Source: Bacilli bacterium (GTDB taxonomy: Bacteria; Bacillota_I; Bacilli_A; RF39; UBA660). From it: 63,955 nt of DNA. Below the pieces are notes generated by a model that was not told the DNA's origin, searched no databases, and saw nothing but the letters and a program-made list of their open reading frames with translations. Made by a program: the position numbers and the translations under genes. The number at the start of each line of letters is the position of its first letter. Positions within the stretch are counted from its first letter, which is position 1. The stretch spans positions 1 through 63,955 of the forward strand of contig JAEENX010000003.1 of the NCBI GenBank assembly GCA_016283935.1, written 5' to 3'. Shown here in pieces: positions 53,894-62,645 of the stretch.

Positions 53894-55277
53894 CTAATAT
53901 ATCTCTTGCAGCTACTAAACCAGTTGCAGCAGCAGTAACAATATTACCTGCTTTACCTGCTCCATCGCCTACAAAATATATGTTATCTTTTTCTAATTTA
54001 AATTTATTATTTGTTTCTATTTCATTACTAAAGAATTTAATTTCTGGTCCATATAAAAGTGTATCGTCATTATTAACACCTGGAATAATTTTATCTAGTG
54101 TTTCTAATCCTTCTAATATATTAGTAATAATTCTATGAGGCATTACTAAAGCTAAATCTCCTGCAACACAGTCTTTAAGTGTTGGTTCAATAAATCCTTT
54201 ATTAATTCTATGCCATTCACTACGTCTTCCATTTCTTAAATCTTTTAATGTTTGTACTATAGGTTTACCATCACCTAATACATTAGCTATCTTAGCTATA
54301 GATTCACCATATAATCTAGTATTAGTAACAGGTTGAGTTAAATTAACTTTAGATATAAATGCAAAGTTAGTATTATTACTCTTAGTATCTTTTAATGCAT
54401 GACCATTTACACATATATATCCATAGTAATTTTCTTTTGCAACAAATCCTCCTGGATTTGTACAGAATGTTCTTATTTCATCAGAGTATGTTTTAGTTTT
54501 AATAAATATAGTTGGATCATATATAACATTTGTTAGATCTTCCATAATATCTTTTCTTACTTCTACTCTAACACCTATTTCAATACTTTGAGATATATAT
54601 GGTATTTCATATTTATCAGCAAGTTCTTGAATCCATTTAGCACCAGTTCTACCTGGAGCTACAATTATATATTTACCTTTAAGTTTAGTTTCTTTTTTAC
54701 CTGTAACATAAGTTACTTCATGTTCATTTTCATTTATAGTGTGAATATCAGTTACATTAGCACGATCAATTAAAGTAACACCTTTATCGATTAAGTAATC
54801 ACATATACCATCTATATATTCAGGTAAATGATCTGATCCTAGATGTTTTTGTTTAATAATAAGAAGTCTAGCTCCTGAAATAGCAACTTTCTTTCTTATT
54901 TCTTCAGCTTCTTTCATATTAGTTGGATATACTTCAGCATCCATTTTAAATTTATTAAATATTTCTTCAGTTTCATCTATTAATTTAGTAGCTTCAGATT
55001 CTAACATATATTTAGATAAATCTGATTTACCTAATTTATAAATATAATTTAATTTACCATCAGAAAATGTTCCAGCTCCACCATAACCTGAAAGAATTGC
55101 ACATGGATTACAATTTTGACAAGGAACACCTTTCTTAGCCATTGGGCATATTCTATTTTTAACACATGATCCTTGATCTAATACACATACTTTTAATTTC
55201 TTGTTTTTACTTATAAGTTCATAAGCACTAAATAAACCTGCAGGACCTGCTCCTACTATAATTACATCATATTCCAT
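53880..55277 (-). CDS. FAD-dependent dehydrogenase, paralogue of the 35561 protein
   Basis: 465 residues. VIIVGAGPAGLFSAYEL is the FAD-binding start. A CxxC-rich region (CPMAKKGVPCQNCNPCAIL) and GYGGAGTFSDGKLNY mark the same COG2509-type family as the 35561 protein, but without that protein's N-terminal domain. FVGDGAGKAGNIVTAAATGLVAA closes the flavin site. The cysteine cluster could bind iron-sulfur or zinc. Substrate unknown. AGGGTGG precedes the ATG. Confidence 0.88.
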   Translation of the reverse strand: MEYDVIIVGAGPAGLFSAYELISKNKKLKVCVLDQGSCVKNRICPMAKKGVPCQNCNPCAILSGYGGAGTFSDGKLNYIYKLGKSDLSKYMLESEATKLIDETEEIFNKFKMDAEVYPTNMKEAEEIRKKVAISGARLLIIKQKHLGSDHLPEYIDGICDYLIDKGVTLIDRANVTDIHTINENEHEVTYVTGKKETKLKGKYIIVAPGRTGAKWIQELADKYEIPYISQSIEIGVRVEVRKDIMEDLTNVIYDPTIFIKTKTYSDEIRTFCTNPGGFVAKENYYGYICVNGHALKDTKSNNTNFAFISKVNLTQPVTNTRLYGESIAKIANVLGDGKPIVQTLKDLRNGRRSEWHRINKGFIEPTLKDCVAGDLALVMPHRIITNILEGLETLDKIIPGVNNDDTLLYGPEIKFFSNEIETNNKFKLEKDNIYFVGDGAGKAGNIVTAAATGLVAARDILERDK

Positions 55278-55289
55278 TTCTTAACCACC

Positions 55290-55312
55290 CTATAAACATT
55301 ATATTATAATGT
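55290..55312 (-). terminator. Palindrome at the end of the 55304 gene
   Basis: AAACATTAT and ATAATGTTT flank the stop region. It may terminate the 55304 transcript. TATAAT within it may also serve as -10 for the next gene. Confidence 0.5.
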
Positions 55313-56101
55313 TTTACCATTTTCTATATTATTAGTTTTTGCATATTCTATAAATTCATCATAAGTAAATACCTTATTAGAATCCAAACCACTTTTATTC
55401 ATCCATTCAATAAGCATACTTTTAACTTCTCTTGTACCAAGTACTCCTACTAATTGTTCAGGATTATTAAAGAAACTAACATTTTGCATATTAGCAGATG
55501 ATCTTAATTCTTTATCTCCTTCTTTTTCTCTAAGAACAAATAATACACCACATGGTAAACATCTTCTATAAGAACCAAAATCAGTAAAAAAATTAATTGT
55601 TCTATCTATACTATTTATATCAGAAGCAGAAAATTCTCCAGATATATCAGTACTTTTAATATAACCATCATAGATATCTGCTGATGAACATATTTTTCCA
55701 GATTCAATTATTTCTTTAGCAAAATATATAGGTGTTCCATGGAATCTAATATTAGATTCTTCTCCTAAAATACTTTTTAATTCTTTTCCAAATGTTTCAG
55801 CTATTCTATCTCTATCTTCTATTTCTTCTTTACTATTAGGTCTAATAAATTCTCTCATCTTAACATTTTCATTATAAGTATAATACCATCTTTGCATTGT
55901 TTCTTTAGTATCTAAGAATTCCTTAGATTCTTTATCAACACCTACATCTAATAATTTACTTAATTTCTTAGTAGCGTCTTCATAATAACCTAATACTCTA
56001 GCTATATCTACTTTATTTAAATCTAACATAGAAAGATATTCTAAATATTCAGGACCTTTTTTATATTTTCTTTTTTCTATTATTTTTTGTATAAAGTTCA
56101 T
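55304..56101 (-). CDS. Unknown protein with a possible ADP-ribosyltransferase-like domain
   Basis: 265 residues. A helical N-terminal half (1-115) with many Lys and Glu. From about 118, NIRFHGTPIYFAKEIIESGK and the later CGVLFVLRE and NPEQLVGVLGTREVK resemble the order of ART-fold proteins (HGT-type first strand, hydrophobic strand, late Glu), but I cannot confirm a full catalytic triad. Two cysteines (RRCLPCG) are adjacent. It starts one base after the 56103 gene stop, so it is co-translated with the DUF2974-type hydrolase. Confidence 0.6.
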   Translation of the reverse strand: MNFIQKIIEKRKYKKGPEYLEYLSMLDLNKVDIARVLGYYEDATKKLSKLLDVGVDKESKEFLDTKETMQRWYYTYNENVKMREFIRPNSKEEIEDRDRIAETFGKELKSILGEESNIRFHGTPIYFAKEIIESGKICSSADIYDGYIKSTDISGEFSASDINSIDRTINFFTDFGSYRRCLPCGVLFVLREKEGDKELRSSANMQNVSFFNNPEQLVGVLGTREVKSMLIEWMNKSGLDSNKVFTYDEFIEYAKTNNIENGKTL

Positions 56102-56102
56102 T

Positions 56103-57155
56103 TTATTCGCCTCTTATTAATAGTACTTTGATCATTTCAAAGAACATCTTTCTAGTTTCAGGATCAACGTCTTTAACATCATCAAACATATCTTTTAATT
56201 TAGTAAATGTCATATCATTTAAATCATGAGATGTCACTAAATTGTTTTCTTTAAAGAAGTTTTTAAATGCCGTTACTAACTTTTTATAATCATCCATATT
56301 AACTTTATCTAAGTTTGATGATAATTGTAATTGAATACTTTTAGATAATTTATCTTGTTCACCCTTTTTAAAGAATTCTCCATACATTTTCCAATTAAAT
56401 GGATAATGTTTCTTAAATCCCATATCTTGAGCTTCTACAAAGTTATAATTAGTATTATTCATTAATATACCTACCATTGATCCATCTGGTAATATATTAA
56501 TACATTTATTATTCATTCTTTTAAACTTATCTGTATTAAATTCTTGATCTCTAAATCCAGGTCCATCTAAGTTATATATTTTATTAATTCTATTAAATAT
56601 AGAATCAGTTGTTTCCATAGATGCACACATAGCTAAGTTACCACCTTTTGAATGTCCACCTACATATACTATTTCATCATTTTCATTGATAGTATTATTT
56701 AAATAATCAATAGCTAACTTTTGCGTATCAGTTGGATATTCAGCATATAAATTAAAGTTTTCTACCCATCCAGCCATAGAAGCTGATGTTCCTTCAAAAG
56801 ATACATATGCAATATTATTCCATCTAAAAGTCATTGCTCCAAATTGTAAATTTGAATCTACTTGTTTCTTTAAATTATCTATTTTAATATCTTTATATCT
56901 CTTAGCATTTTTCAATACTTCTAATATATCAATTGTTACATATGCCATAGACCCATGTATATTTTCTTCATTCATAGATCTACATTTATTATATAAATCT
57001 TCAAATGTAGAACTATCATCAATTTCAATACATGGAGCATATGCTAAAAATGCTAATAAAGTTGCATCTATATCATTAAAACGTATTTCATCAAAAGTAT
57101 AATTTTTATAATATTCTAAATATTCTAAAAAGTTATTAGTAATCTTATTCTTCAT
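56103..57155 (-). CDS. DUF2974 (Mbeg1-like) alpha/beta hydrolase
   Basis: 350 residues from ATG 57155 (MKNKITNNFLEYLEYYKNYT). The nucleophile elbow is GGHSKGGNLAMCAS (GxSxGG), within YVGGHSKGG, with IYNLDGPGFRD supplying a likely acid region; this is the Mbeg1-like family of lipase-fold proteins. Cytoplasmic by lack of a signal. Substrate unknown. In-frame starts at 57191 and 57170 lie in the promoter or before the ATGAGG ribosome site and are rejected. Confidence 0.87.
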   Translation of the reverse strand: MKNKITNNFLEYLEYYKNYTFDEIRFNDIDATLLAFLAYAPCIEIDDSSTFEDLYNKCRSMNEENIHGSMAYVTIDILEVLKNAKRYKDIKIDNLKKQVDSNLQFGAMTFRWNNIAYVSFEGTSASMAGWVENFNLYAEYPTDTQKLAIDYLNNTINENDEIVYVGGHSKGGNLAMCASMETTDSIFNRINKIYNLDGPGFRDQEFNTDKFKRMNNKCINILPDGSMVGILMNNTNYNFVEAQDMGFKKHYPFNWKMYGEFFKKGEQDKLSKSIQLQLSSNLDKVNMDDYKKLVTAFKNFFKENNLVTSHDLNDMTFTKLKDMFDDVKDVDPETRKMFFEMIKVLLIRGE

Positions 57156-57174
57156 ATAATCATTCCTCATATTA

Positions 57175-57185
57175 ATTATATCATA
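57175..57185 (-). promoter_or_regulatory. Extended -10 promoter of the 57155/56101 unit
   Basis: TATGATATAAT on the minus strand, 19 bases from the ATG and close to the 57220 gene terminator. Confidence 0.65.
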
Positions 57186-57192
57186 TAACAAT

Positions 57193-57222
57193 AAAAAAGA
57201 TATAAGTTAATACTTATATCTA
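57193..57222 (-). terminator. Terminator of the 57220 gene
   Basis: AGATATAAGT (57199-57208) and ACTTATATCT (57212-57221), T6 on the minus side, overlapping the stop codon. Confidence 0.88.
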
Positions 57223-57843
57223 TCTTTCAATATAATCTTTATATTGTTTAATAAAAGCACTTAATGCTTTTATTAACAATTCTAAATTATCTAAATTAGA
57301 ATAATCTCTATATCTATAATTAATTTCTAATTGAATAACATCAATATCTTTTTTGTTATATAAATATTGAGTAATTGCTCCACCTTTAAATGGATTATTA
57401 AAACTAATTTTAGTTATTCCATTTTCTATAAACGCTTCTTTTAGTTCATTTATAGTACTAAAGTCAGCAGTCAAATTATTCATAGTTCCAAATTCAACAT
57501 CAAAATCTCTTGATTCTGAAGCACCATGTAAATCAATAACTAATTTAATATTATGTTCATCTACAAGATTTAATAATTTAGTTTTAAATTCATCATGATT
57601 ATCGCGATTAGAATCTAATCCAGTATCCTGCAATTTAATCATGCTATAAGTATTCATATGTTTATTTAAATACAATGCTATTGCTTTAGTATATGGTTCA
57701 CTACTTTTAACTGTTCCATCACTTCTTACTTGTTTCATTGTATGAGGAGCAGTAAAAAGAATTGGAACATTACCCATACTTATTTTATAAATATTTACTA
57801 AATCTAGTTGTTCTAATTCATTTATCTCTTCTTTAAAGTTCAT
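57220..57843 (-). CDS. N-formylglutamate amidohydrolase-like protein
   Basis: 207 residues. Motifs of the FGase/HutG-like superfamily: LFTAPHTM, LDSNRDNHD, LVIDLHGASES, NPFKGGAITQYLY and VIQLEINYRYRD. The His, Asp/Glu and DLHG residues would hold zinc. The family hydrolyses N-formyl or related amide bonds; the true substrate is unknown, and no histidine-degradation genes adjoin. ATGAGG precedes the ATG, and it is 12 bases after the 57856 gene. Confidence 0.82.
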   Translation of the reverse strand: MNFKEEINELEQLDLVNIYKISMGNVPILFTAPHTMKQVRSDGTVKSSEPYTKAIALYLNKHMNTYSMIKLQDTGLDSNRDNHDEFKTKLLNLVDEHNIKLVIDLHGASESRDFDVEFGTMNNLTADFSTINELKEAFIENGITKISFNNPFKGGAITQYLYNKKDIDVIQLEINYRYRDYSNLDNLELLIKALSAFIKQYKDYIER

Positions 57844-57855
57844 TAAAACCTCATA

Positions 57856-58329
57856 TTATTTCAATGAAAATTTCTTTTGAAATTGTTCAATTGTATAAAT
57901 CTTTGAATCACCAGGAATTTTTACATATGAATAAGCACCATTTTTCTTAGCAATAGGAAATGCTTCTTCAGTCCAAGTAAATTCACCTGATTTAGTTTCA
58001 TTACAATCCCATTCAGATGAACCATATGATTTAGTTACACATGTTTCGTTTGTATATTCAAATCCCATATTATCTTGTCCATTTTCAATTTTATAAATAT
58101 GTGTTCTATAAGTAATTTCTCCAACACCACCATTAAAGATAGCTACTTCTTTTTTATCATTTACTTTCTTAGTAGTAGTTTCTTTAGTTGTAGTTGTTGT
58201 GCTTGTAGTTGTTGTTTCAACTACTTTAGTATTAGCTGATTTATAAATACCAAATCCTAATAAACCACCAAATAAAATAACTGCTATACTAAATATAACA
58301 ATAAATAAAACTTTTTCTTTATTCTCCAT
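57856..58329 (-). CDS. Unknown membrane-anchored protein with a Thr-rich linker
   Basis: 157 residues from ATG 58329 (MENKEKVLFIVIFSIAVILF). One helix (about 7-28), a threonine-rich linker (TTTTSTTTTTKETTTKK) typical of surface-exposed spacers, and a soluble domain of about 95 residues with two cysteines (ETCVTK, WDCNET). Function unknown. The GTG used by a longer reading is part of AGGTGA; the adjacent ATGs at 58332 and 58329 are alternative starts. Confidence 0.75.
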   Translation of the reverse strand: MENKEKVLFIVIFSIAVILFGGLLGFGIYKSANTKVVETTTTSTTTTTKETTTKKVNDKKEVAIFNGGVGEITYRTHIYKIENGQDNMGFEYTNETCVTKSYGSSEWDCNETKSGEFTWTEEAFPIAKKNGAYSYVKIPGDSKIYTIEQFQKKFSLK

Positions 58330-58346
58330 CATAATCACCTATTTAA

Positions 58347-58357
58347 ATTATAGCATA
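58347..58357 (-). promoter_or_regulatory. Extended -10 promoter of the 58329/57843 unit
   Basis: TATGCTATAAT on the minus strand, starting at the T-tract of the 58382 gene terminator, 18 bases from the ATG. Confidence 0.7.
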
Positions 58358-58383
58358 AAAAAAGTGTAATATAATTACACTTT
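58357..58383 (-). terminator. Terminator of the giant TelA-like gene
   Basis: AAAGTGTAAT (58361-58370) and ATTACACTTT (58374-58383), with T7. The TAA stop (58382-58384) overlaps the base of the stem. Confidence 0.9.
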
Positions 58384-61300
58384 ATTCTAATGTCTTCTTT
58401 TTGACATCTTCTTGTTCACCATTTAATAATTTTTTTGAATCATTAACAACATCTATATATTGATTAACACTTCTAGTCATATTATCTAATGCTATAGGAT
58501 CAAATCCTGTTACAGATTGAAGTTTATCTAATGTATCTAATGTTTCTTCTACATTTTGATTAACTACACTTTGTAATAGATCAACTAAATTTCTAGAAAT
58601 ATCTAATCCAATTGCATCTGTTTTACTACCTGCAATTAATGCAAATTCAGTTGCTATCATTGGTAAGATTGCTGAATTAGAAGTATTAAGAGCATCTATA
58701 GTAACAAAATGACTAATAATAGCTCTATGAACTTTAACTAATTCTTGTTTCATTACTACTATATTAGTATTAAAACTATTAATCTTTTTATCTAATATAT
58801 CTTGTAAATCTTTATAATCTAATAATTCAGTAAATGACTTCATATTGCCACTTGATTCAGCATTACTTAACTCTTCTACTCTAGCATCAACTAAAACTTT
58901 AAATTCTTTTAATCTTGTTAAGTATTCATCTGTTTTATATAAATATTCTTCAATATATCTTTTAATAATTTCATATCCTTTTAATTCATCATTTAAAGTT
59001 TGAACATTTTCAGATATTGCAGTTTTAATATTTGATATTGTACCTGCTTTTTCAGAATAATTATATTCAGTTTTTTTCTTCCTATTAAATAATGCAAATA
59101 TTCCTTTAGGTTCTTCTTCAGGTAGAACCATAACATCATTACATAATTTATTTATATCTTCAACTGAATGTTCTAATGAATCAGAGAATGCTAATTGTTG
59201 AAGTGCATCACTTATAACTGTAGAATGTTTAGATAATTCATTTCCATATAAAGAAACATCACTTATACTATCTGCTCTTAGAATTGGAATTATTTCTTTA
59301 GATAATAATTTAATTCCATCTTCAGGTGTTAATGGTCTAAATTTTTTATTAGTAGTTTCTTCTTTTAAATAATCATATCTATTTCCAGTTAAAGCTGTTA
59401 AAACTTCTAATACTTTAGAATCATTTATACTATCATCAAATACTCTACGTACTAAAGTATTATCATCTATTACATTATCTTTAATATATTTTTTATATTT
59501 TAATATTAGATTTCTATCATATTCTTTTTTTCTAATTTGTATTACTTCTTCTTTAGATATTCCTAATTGTTTTAATACTTCATCAAGAGTAATACCATTA
59601 TTTGAAAGATATTGTAAATAAGAATTATTACCATTTAATAATATTGCAATTATTATAGATGCTTCTTCAATATCATTTTCAGTTTCTATAATACCTTTAA
59701 AAGTATTAGCTTCAACTTTATTACTAAAATATGTATGAAATCTTAATATATCATCAAATATATTACTTACACATGCACATTGAATAAATAAATTATCTAC
59801 ATTTTCTTTTATTTTCTTTTGTTTAGACACTTCTTTATAAGCTTCAGATTCTTTTTTAGTATCTTTATAAACGTCTCTTGTAATATCTAAATTATATAAG
59901 AATTTATCTAATGCAAAATTAGTATTTAATTTAATAGCATTATCTAAGATAGTATATAAAGTAATATCTTTTTTATCTCTATCAAATATATATTTTTTAA
60001 ATACTTCTTCTACTGTAAAAATATCTATATCTTTTTCTTTATATACAATAGAGCCAAGATTTAATCCTTTTAATATATCTTTTTTAGATAATCCAATACT
60101 ATTTAAATATAAAGATAAACTTGAATCACATTGATGAGCAGCTAATATAATAGACATAGAAGCTAATACATCATTGCTTACAGGTGTTTTATATTGAGTT
60201 AATAATAAATAATATGAACAAATAGATTGAATATAATTATATGTATCTTTAGATAATCCTTGTAATAAAGATAGTTCTAATTCATTTCTATTCTTTTCTT
60301 TTTCTTTTTTATCTAGTTTATCTAATTCATCTTTAATAACTAAATTTTCAAAATTAACATCACGATTAATAGAACTTAATAATCTAGATAGAATATCTGA
60401 TTTTTCAAACTTCTTATCATATATAAAAGCATTAATATAATTAATAGTAATTTTATCTTTTGGTATATTAGCATATACATTATTTGAAATATATTTTTTT
60501 ACTATATTCATATCTCTATTAGTATATGTTTCTAATTTTGCATTACTAATTGGAACATTTAATAATGATTCTATTTTTTCTATAGTTAAACCAATTGCGC
60601 TCAAATATCTAGATAAATCATTTTCACATGTATACGAAGCTAATATAACAGATAAAGCTTCTATATCATCAGGAGTATCTACAATACTAGTATTTATAGT
60701 TCCTCCTTTATATTTATCTGATAAATATCTATGATATGTAGCAACTGTTTCCATATATTGATATACAGCTGGTTTTAATCCATTTAATATTTGATCTGCT
60801 GACATAGCATTATGAGATAAATCAAATTCTTTAATTAATACTATTAAATCATCAAAAGATTTAATGTTTGATTCTGATGATGAAAATAAAAATTTAAGAA
60901 TAATAGATTTATTAAGATCTTTGCTAAAAATATTATAGAACATATCTTCAGTAGAGTTCTTAGCATAATCTTTAACTATATTAATGAAGTTTCTATAAAT
61001 ATATAAAGAAGATCTATCAACACTTTCATCTGTAACATCAAAGTCAAATCCTAATACTTTTTTTATTTTATCAAGTGTAAGTCCTTTACTATTAAGGTAA
61101 TCAACAATCATATTAACAACATTATCATCTTTATATTCCATATTATAAAAATATAAAGCTACAAATAATGATAAATGAATAATACTTTTACGATCTTTTG
61201 GATAAGAATCATCAAGATTATCTTTATTAGTAAACATATAATCAAATAATTGTCCTACTATATCAAAATAATTAATCTTATCTACGTCAATGTTTTCATA

Positions 61301-61804
61301 TACTTTAGAAATAATTTCATTAAATTTTTCATCACAATTAGCTTTACCCATTTTTTCTAATTCTTTAATAAAATCGTCTATATCATTTTTTATAAATGCA
61401 GATGTTTTTATTACAGATACACCACTTAATTGTTCATATATATTAGTTACTATATTTTCAGGATAAATATCTAAATAATCATCATCATTATCATAAAAAT
61501 CAAATAACTCAATATACTTAGAAAAAACTTTTTCACTTTCTTCATCATAATAAAATTTAGCTTTAGAAACTCTTTCATTTGGAATATCAAAACCAATAGT
61601 ATGTAATTTATCTTGATATGCTCTAGATGATTCAGCAAGTGCTAATAAAGATTTAAAGAAATACTTATCATATTTTTGAATAATAGTAACATCATCTACT
61701 TCAATATCATCTGAATCTGCTAAATATTCTAAAAAATTATCTAAAAAATTAACAGTTTCTTTTGGCACTAAACTACAATACTTTTTATATGTCATTGTTT
61801 CCAT
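58382..61804 (-). CDS. Giant helical protein: Clp-N-like repeats plus TelA-like domain
   Basis: 1140 residues, soluble, Asp/Asn-rich. Three or four diverged repeats of about 200 residues can be aligned by eye around SVILASYTCENDLSRYLSAIG, SIILAAHQCDSSLSLYLNSIG and SIIIAILLNGNNSYLQYLSNNG, each followed by L-x-x-D/E and a short helix, the pattern of double Clp-N motifs. The last 350 residues (KGIFALFNRKKKTEYNYSEK, then a long helical run) resemble TelA, the toxic-anion-resistance/ter-associated family. The combination is unusual. It precedes the 58329 gene and has a GAGGGG ribosome site. Role unknown. Confidence 0.75.
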   Translation of the reverse strand: METMTYKKYCSLVPKETVNFLDNFLEYLADSDDIEVDDVTIIQKYDKYFFKSLLALAESSRAYQDKLHTIGFDIPNERVSKAKFYYDEESEKVFSKYIELFDFYDNDDDYLDIYPENIVTNIYEQLSGVSVIKTSAFIKNDIDDFIKELEKMGKANCDEKFNEIISKVYENIDVDKINYFDIVGQLFDYMFTNKDNLDDSYPKDRKSIIHLSLFVALYFYNMEYKDDNVVNMIVDYLNSKGLTLDKIKKVLGFDFDVTDESVDRSSLYIYRNFINIVKDYAKNSTEDMFYNIFSKDLNKSIILKFLFSSSESNIKSFDDLIVLIKEFDLSHNAMSADQILNGLKPAVYQYMETVATYHRYLSDKYKGGTINTSIVDTPDDIEALSVILASYTCENDLSRYLSAIGLTIEKIESLLNVPISNAKLETYTNRDMNIVKKYISNNVYANIPKDKITINYINAFIYDKKFEKSDILSRLLSSINRDVNFENLVIKDELDKLDKKEKEKNRNELELSLLQGLSKDTYNYIQSICSYYLLLTQYKTPVSNDVLASMSIILAAHQCDSSLSLYLNSIGLSKKDILKGLNLGSIVYKEKDIDIFTVEEVFKKYIFDRDKKDITLYTILDNAIKLNTNFALDKFLYNLDITRDVYKDTKKESEAYKEVSKQKKIKENVDNLFIQCACVSNIFDDILRFHTYFSNKVEANTFKGIIETENDIEEASIIIAILLNGNNSYLQYLSNNGITLDEVLKQLGISKEEVIQIRKKEYDRNLILKYKKYIKDNVIDDNTLVRRVFDDSINDSKVLEVLTALTGNRYDYLKEETTNKKFRPLTPEDGIKLLSKEIIPILRADSISDVSLYGNELSKHSTVISDALQQLAFSDSLEHSVEDINKLCNDVMVLPEEEPKGIFALFNRKKKTEYNYSEKAGTISNIKTAISENVQTLNDELKGYEIIKRYIEEYLYKTDEYLTRLKEFKVLVDARVEELSNAESSGNMKSFTELLDYKDLQDILDKKINSFNTNIVVMKQELVKVHRAIISHFVTIDALNTSNSAILPMIATEFALIAGSKTDAIGLDISRNLVDLLQSVVNQNVEETLDTLDKLQSVTGFDPIALDNMTRSVNQYIDVVNDSKKLLNGEQEDVKKKTLE

Positions 61805-61844
61805 GGTTTCAACCCCTCAAATTGCGTATTATTATACATTACAA

Positions 61845-61876
61845 CTAAAAAGAGGTCAAATAATTTGACCTCTTAA
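61845..61876 (-). terminator. Terminator of the queuosine-precursor transporter gene
   Basis: AAGAGGTCAAA and TTTGACCTCTT form an 11-bp stem around 3-4 bases. The gene stop (61873) is in the stem. Confidence 0.88.
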
Positions 61877-62538
61877 TTAAGCTTTTTACTTATATAAATA
61901 AATGGTGTATCAAATAAAGCTATTACTATTTCAACAACAGATATTGTAGTAGCAATATTTAACATAGTTGGAATATCATATATTCCTATAAATGCAAAGA
62001 AAATAAAGAAATAATTTTCTAATACATTAGATATCATTGTAGCAACATTATTTCTTAACCATAACATATTTGGAAATTTCTTTTTAAGTTTTTCAAATAT
62101 AAATATATCTAAGTTATTACTTATAAAGAACATAACTATACTTGATAAACTTATTCTTAAGTTTAATCCAAATAATGTAGTCATTGCATCATGTGCAAAA
62201 TCAGTTTCATCTGGAGTAAATAATAAACCTATTTGCATAACTGCAGTAAATGCAATCATTGCAAATACAGCTATTTTAATAGCTTTTTTACTATATTCAG
62301 CACCATATTTTTCACTCATAATATCAGTAGCTAAAAATACAGATGCAAATAATACATTTCCACATGTAGAAGTAAAACCATTAAATAAACCAACAGTTTG
62401 ACATTCTAATATATTTGCTGTTATTAAAGCAATAGCTGCCCAAACAAATAAACCTTCCTTTTTAAATATTTTTTCTATTAATATTACAATACTAAAAGTA
62501 ACAATAATATTAATAAAAATTAATAACACATTATTCAT
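61873..62538 (-). CDS. Queuosine precursor transporter (YhhQ/VUT family)
   Basis: 221 residues with about six membrane helices. Family features include VWAAIALITANILECQTVGLFNG, FASVFLATDIMSEKYG (the D-x-x-SE-x-YG motif) and ISNNLDIFIFEKLKKK with WLRNNVATMISNVLENYFF. YhhQ proteins import preQ0 or preQ1 for queuosine tRNA modification. The preQ1-I riboswitch directly ahead makes preQ1 (or a relative) the likely cargo. The AAGGAG ribosome site lies just after the aptamer. Confidence 0.92.
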   Translation of the reverse strand: MNNVLLIFINIIVTFSIVILIEKIFKKEGLFVWAAIALITANILECQTVGLFNGFTSTCGNVLFASVFLATDIMSEKYGAEYSKKAIKIAVFAMIAFTAVMQIGLLFTPDETDFAHDAMTTLFGLNLRISLSSIVMFFISNNLDIFIFEKLKKKFPNMLWLRNNVATMISNVLENYFFIFFAFIGIYDIPTMLNIATTISVVEIVIALFDTPFIYISKKLN

Positions 62539-62544
62539 AAATAA

Positions 62545-62588
62545 TCTCCTTCCCTTTTTTATACTAGGCTGTGTAGGATAACTAGTAC
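62545..62588 (-). promoter_or_regulatory. preQ1-I riboswitch (translation control likely)
   Basis: P1 is TACTAG (62582-62587) with CTAGTA (62562-62567). The loop carries ATCCTACACAG, similar to the CUACAC loop of known preQ1-I aptamers, and an A-rich ATAAAAAA follows P1. The CC in the loop can pair with GG of GGGAAGGAG, putting the pseudoknot over the Shine-Dalgarno, so ligand would repress translation of the transporter. No downstream terminator is present. The class is inferred from recalled consensus. Confidence 0.82.
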
Positions 62589-62611
62589 GTTTTTAATAAT
62601 ATATTATTTAA

Positions 62612-62645
62612 TAAAAAAAGTCTAGTATTTACTAGACTCTTTTTT
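62612..62645. terminator. Strong bidirectional terminator of the RNA unit
   Basis: AGTCTAGT and ACTAGACT around ATTT (62619-62638), with T7 on the minus side and T7 on the plus side. Confidence 0.92.
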
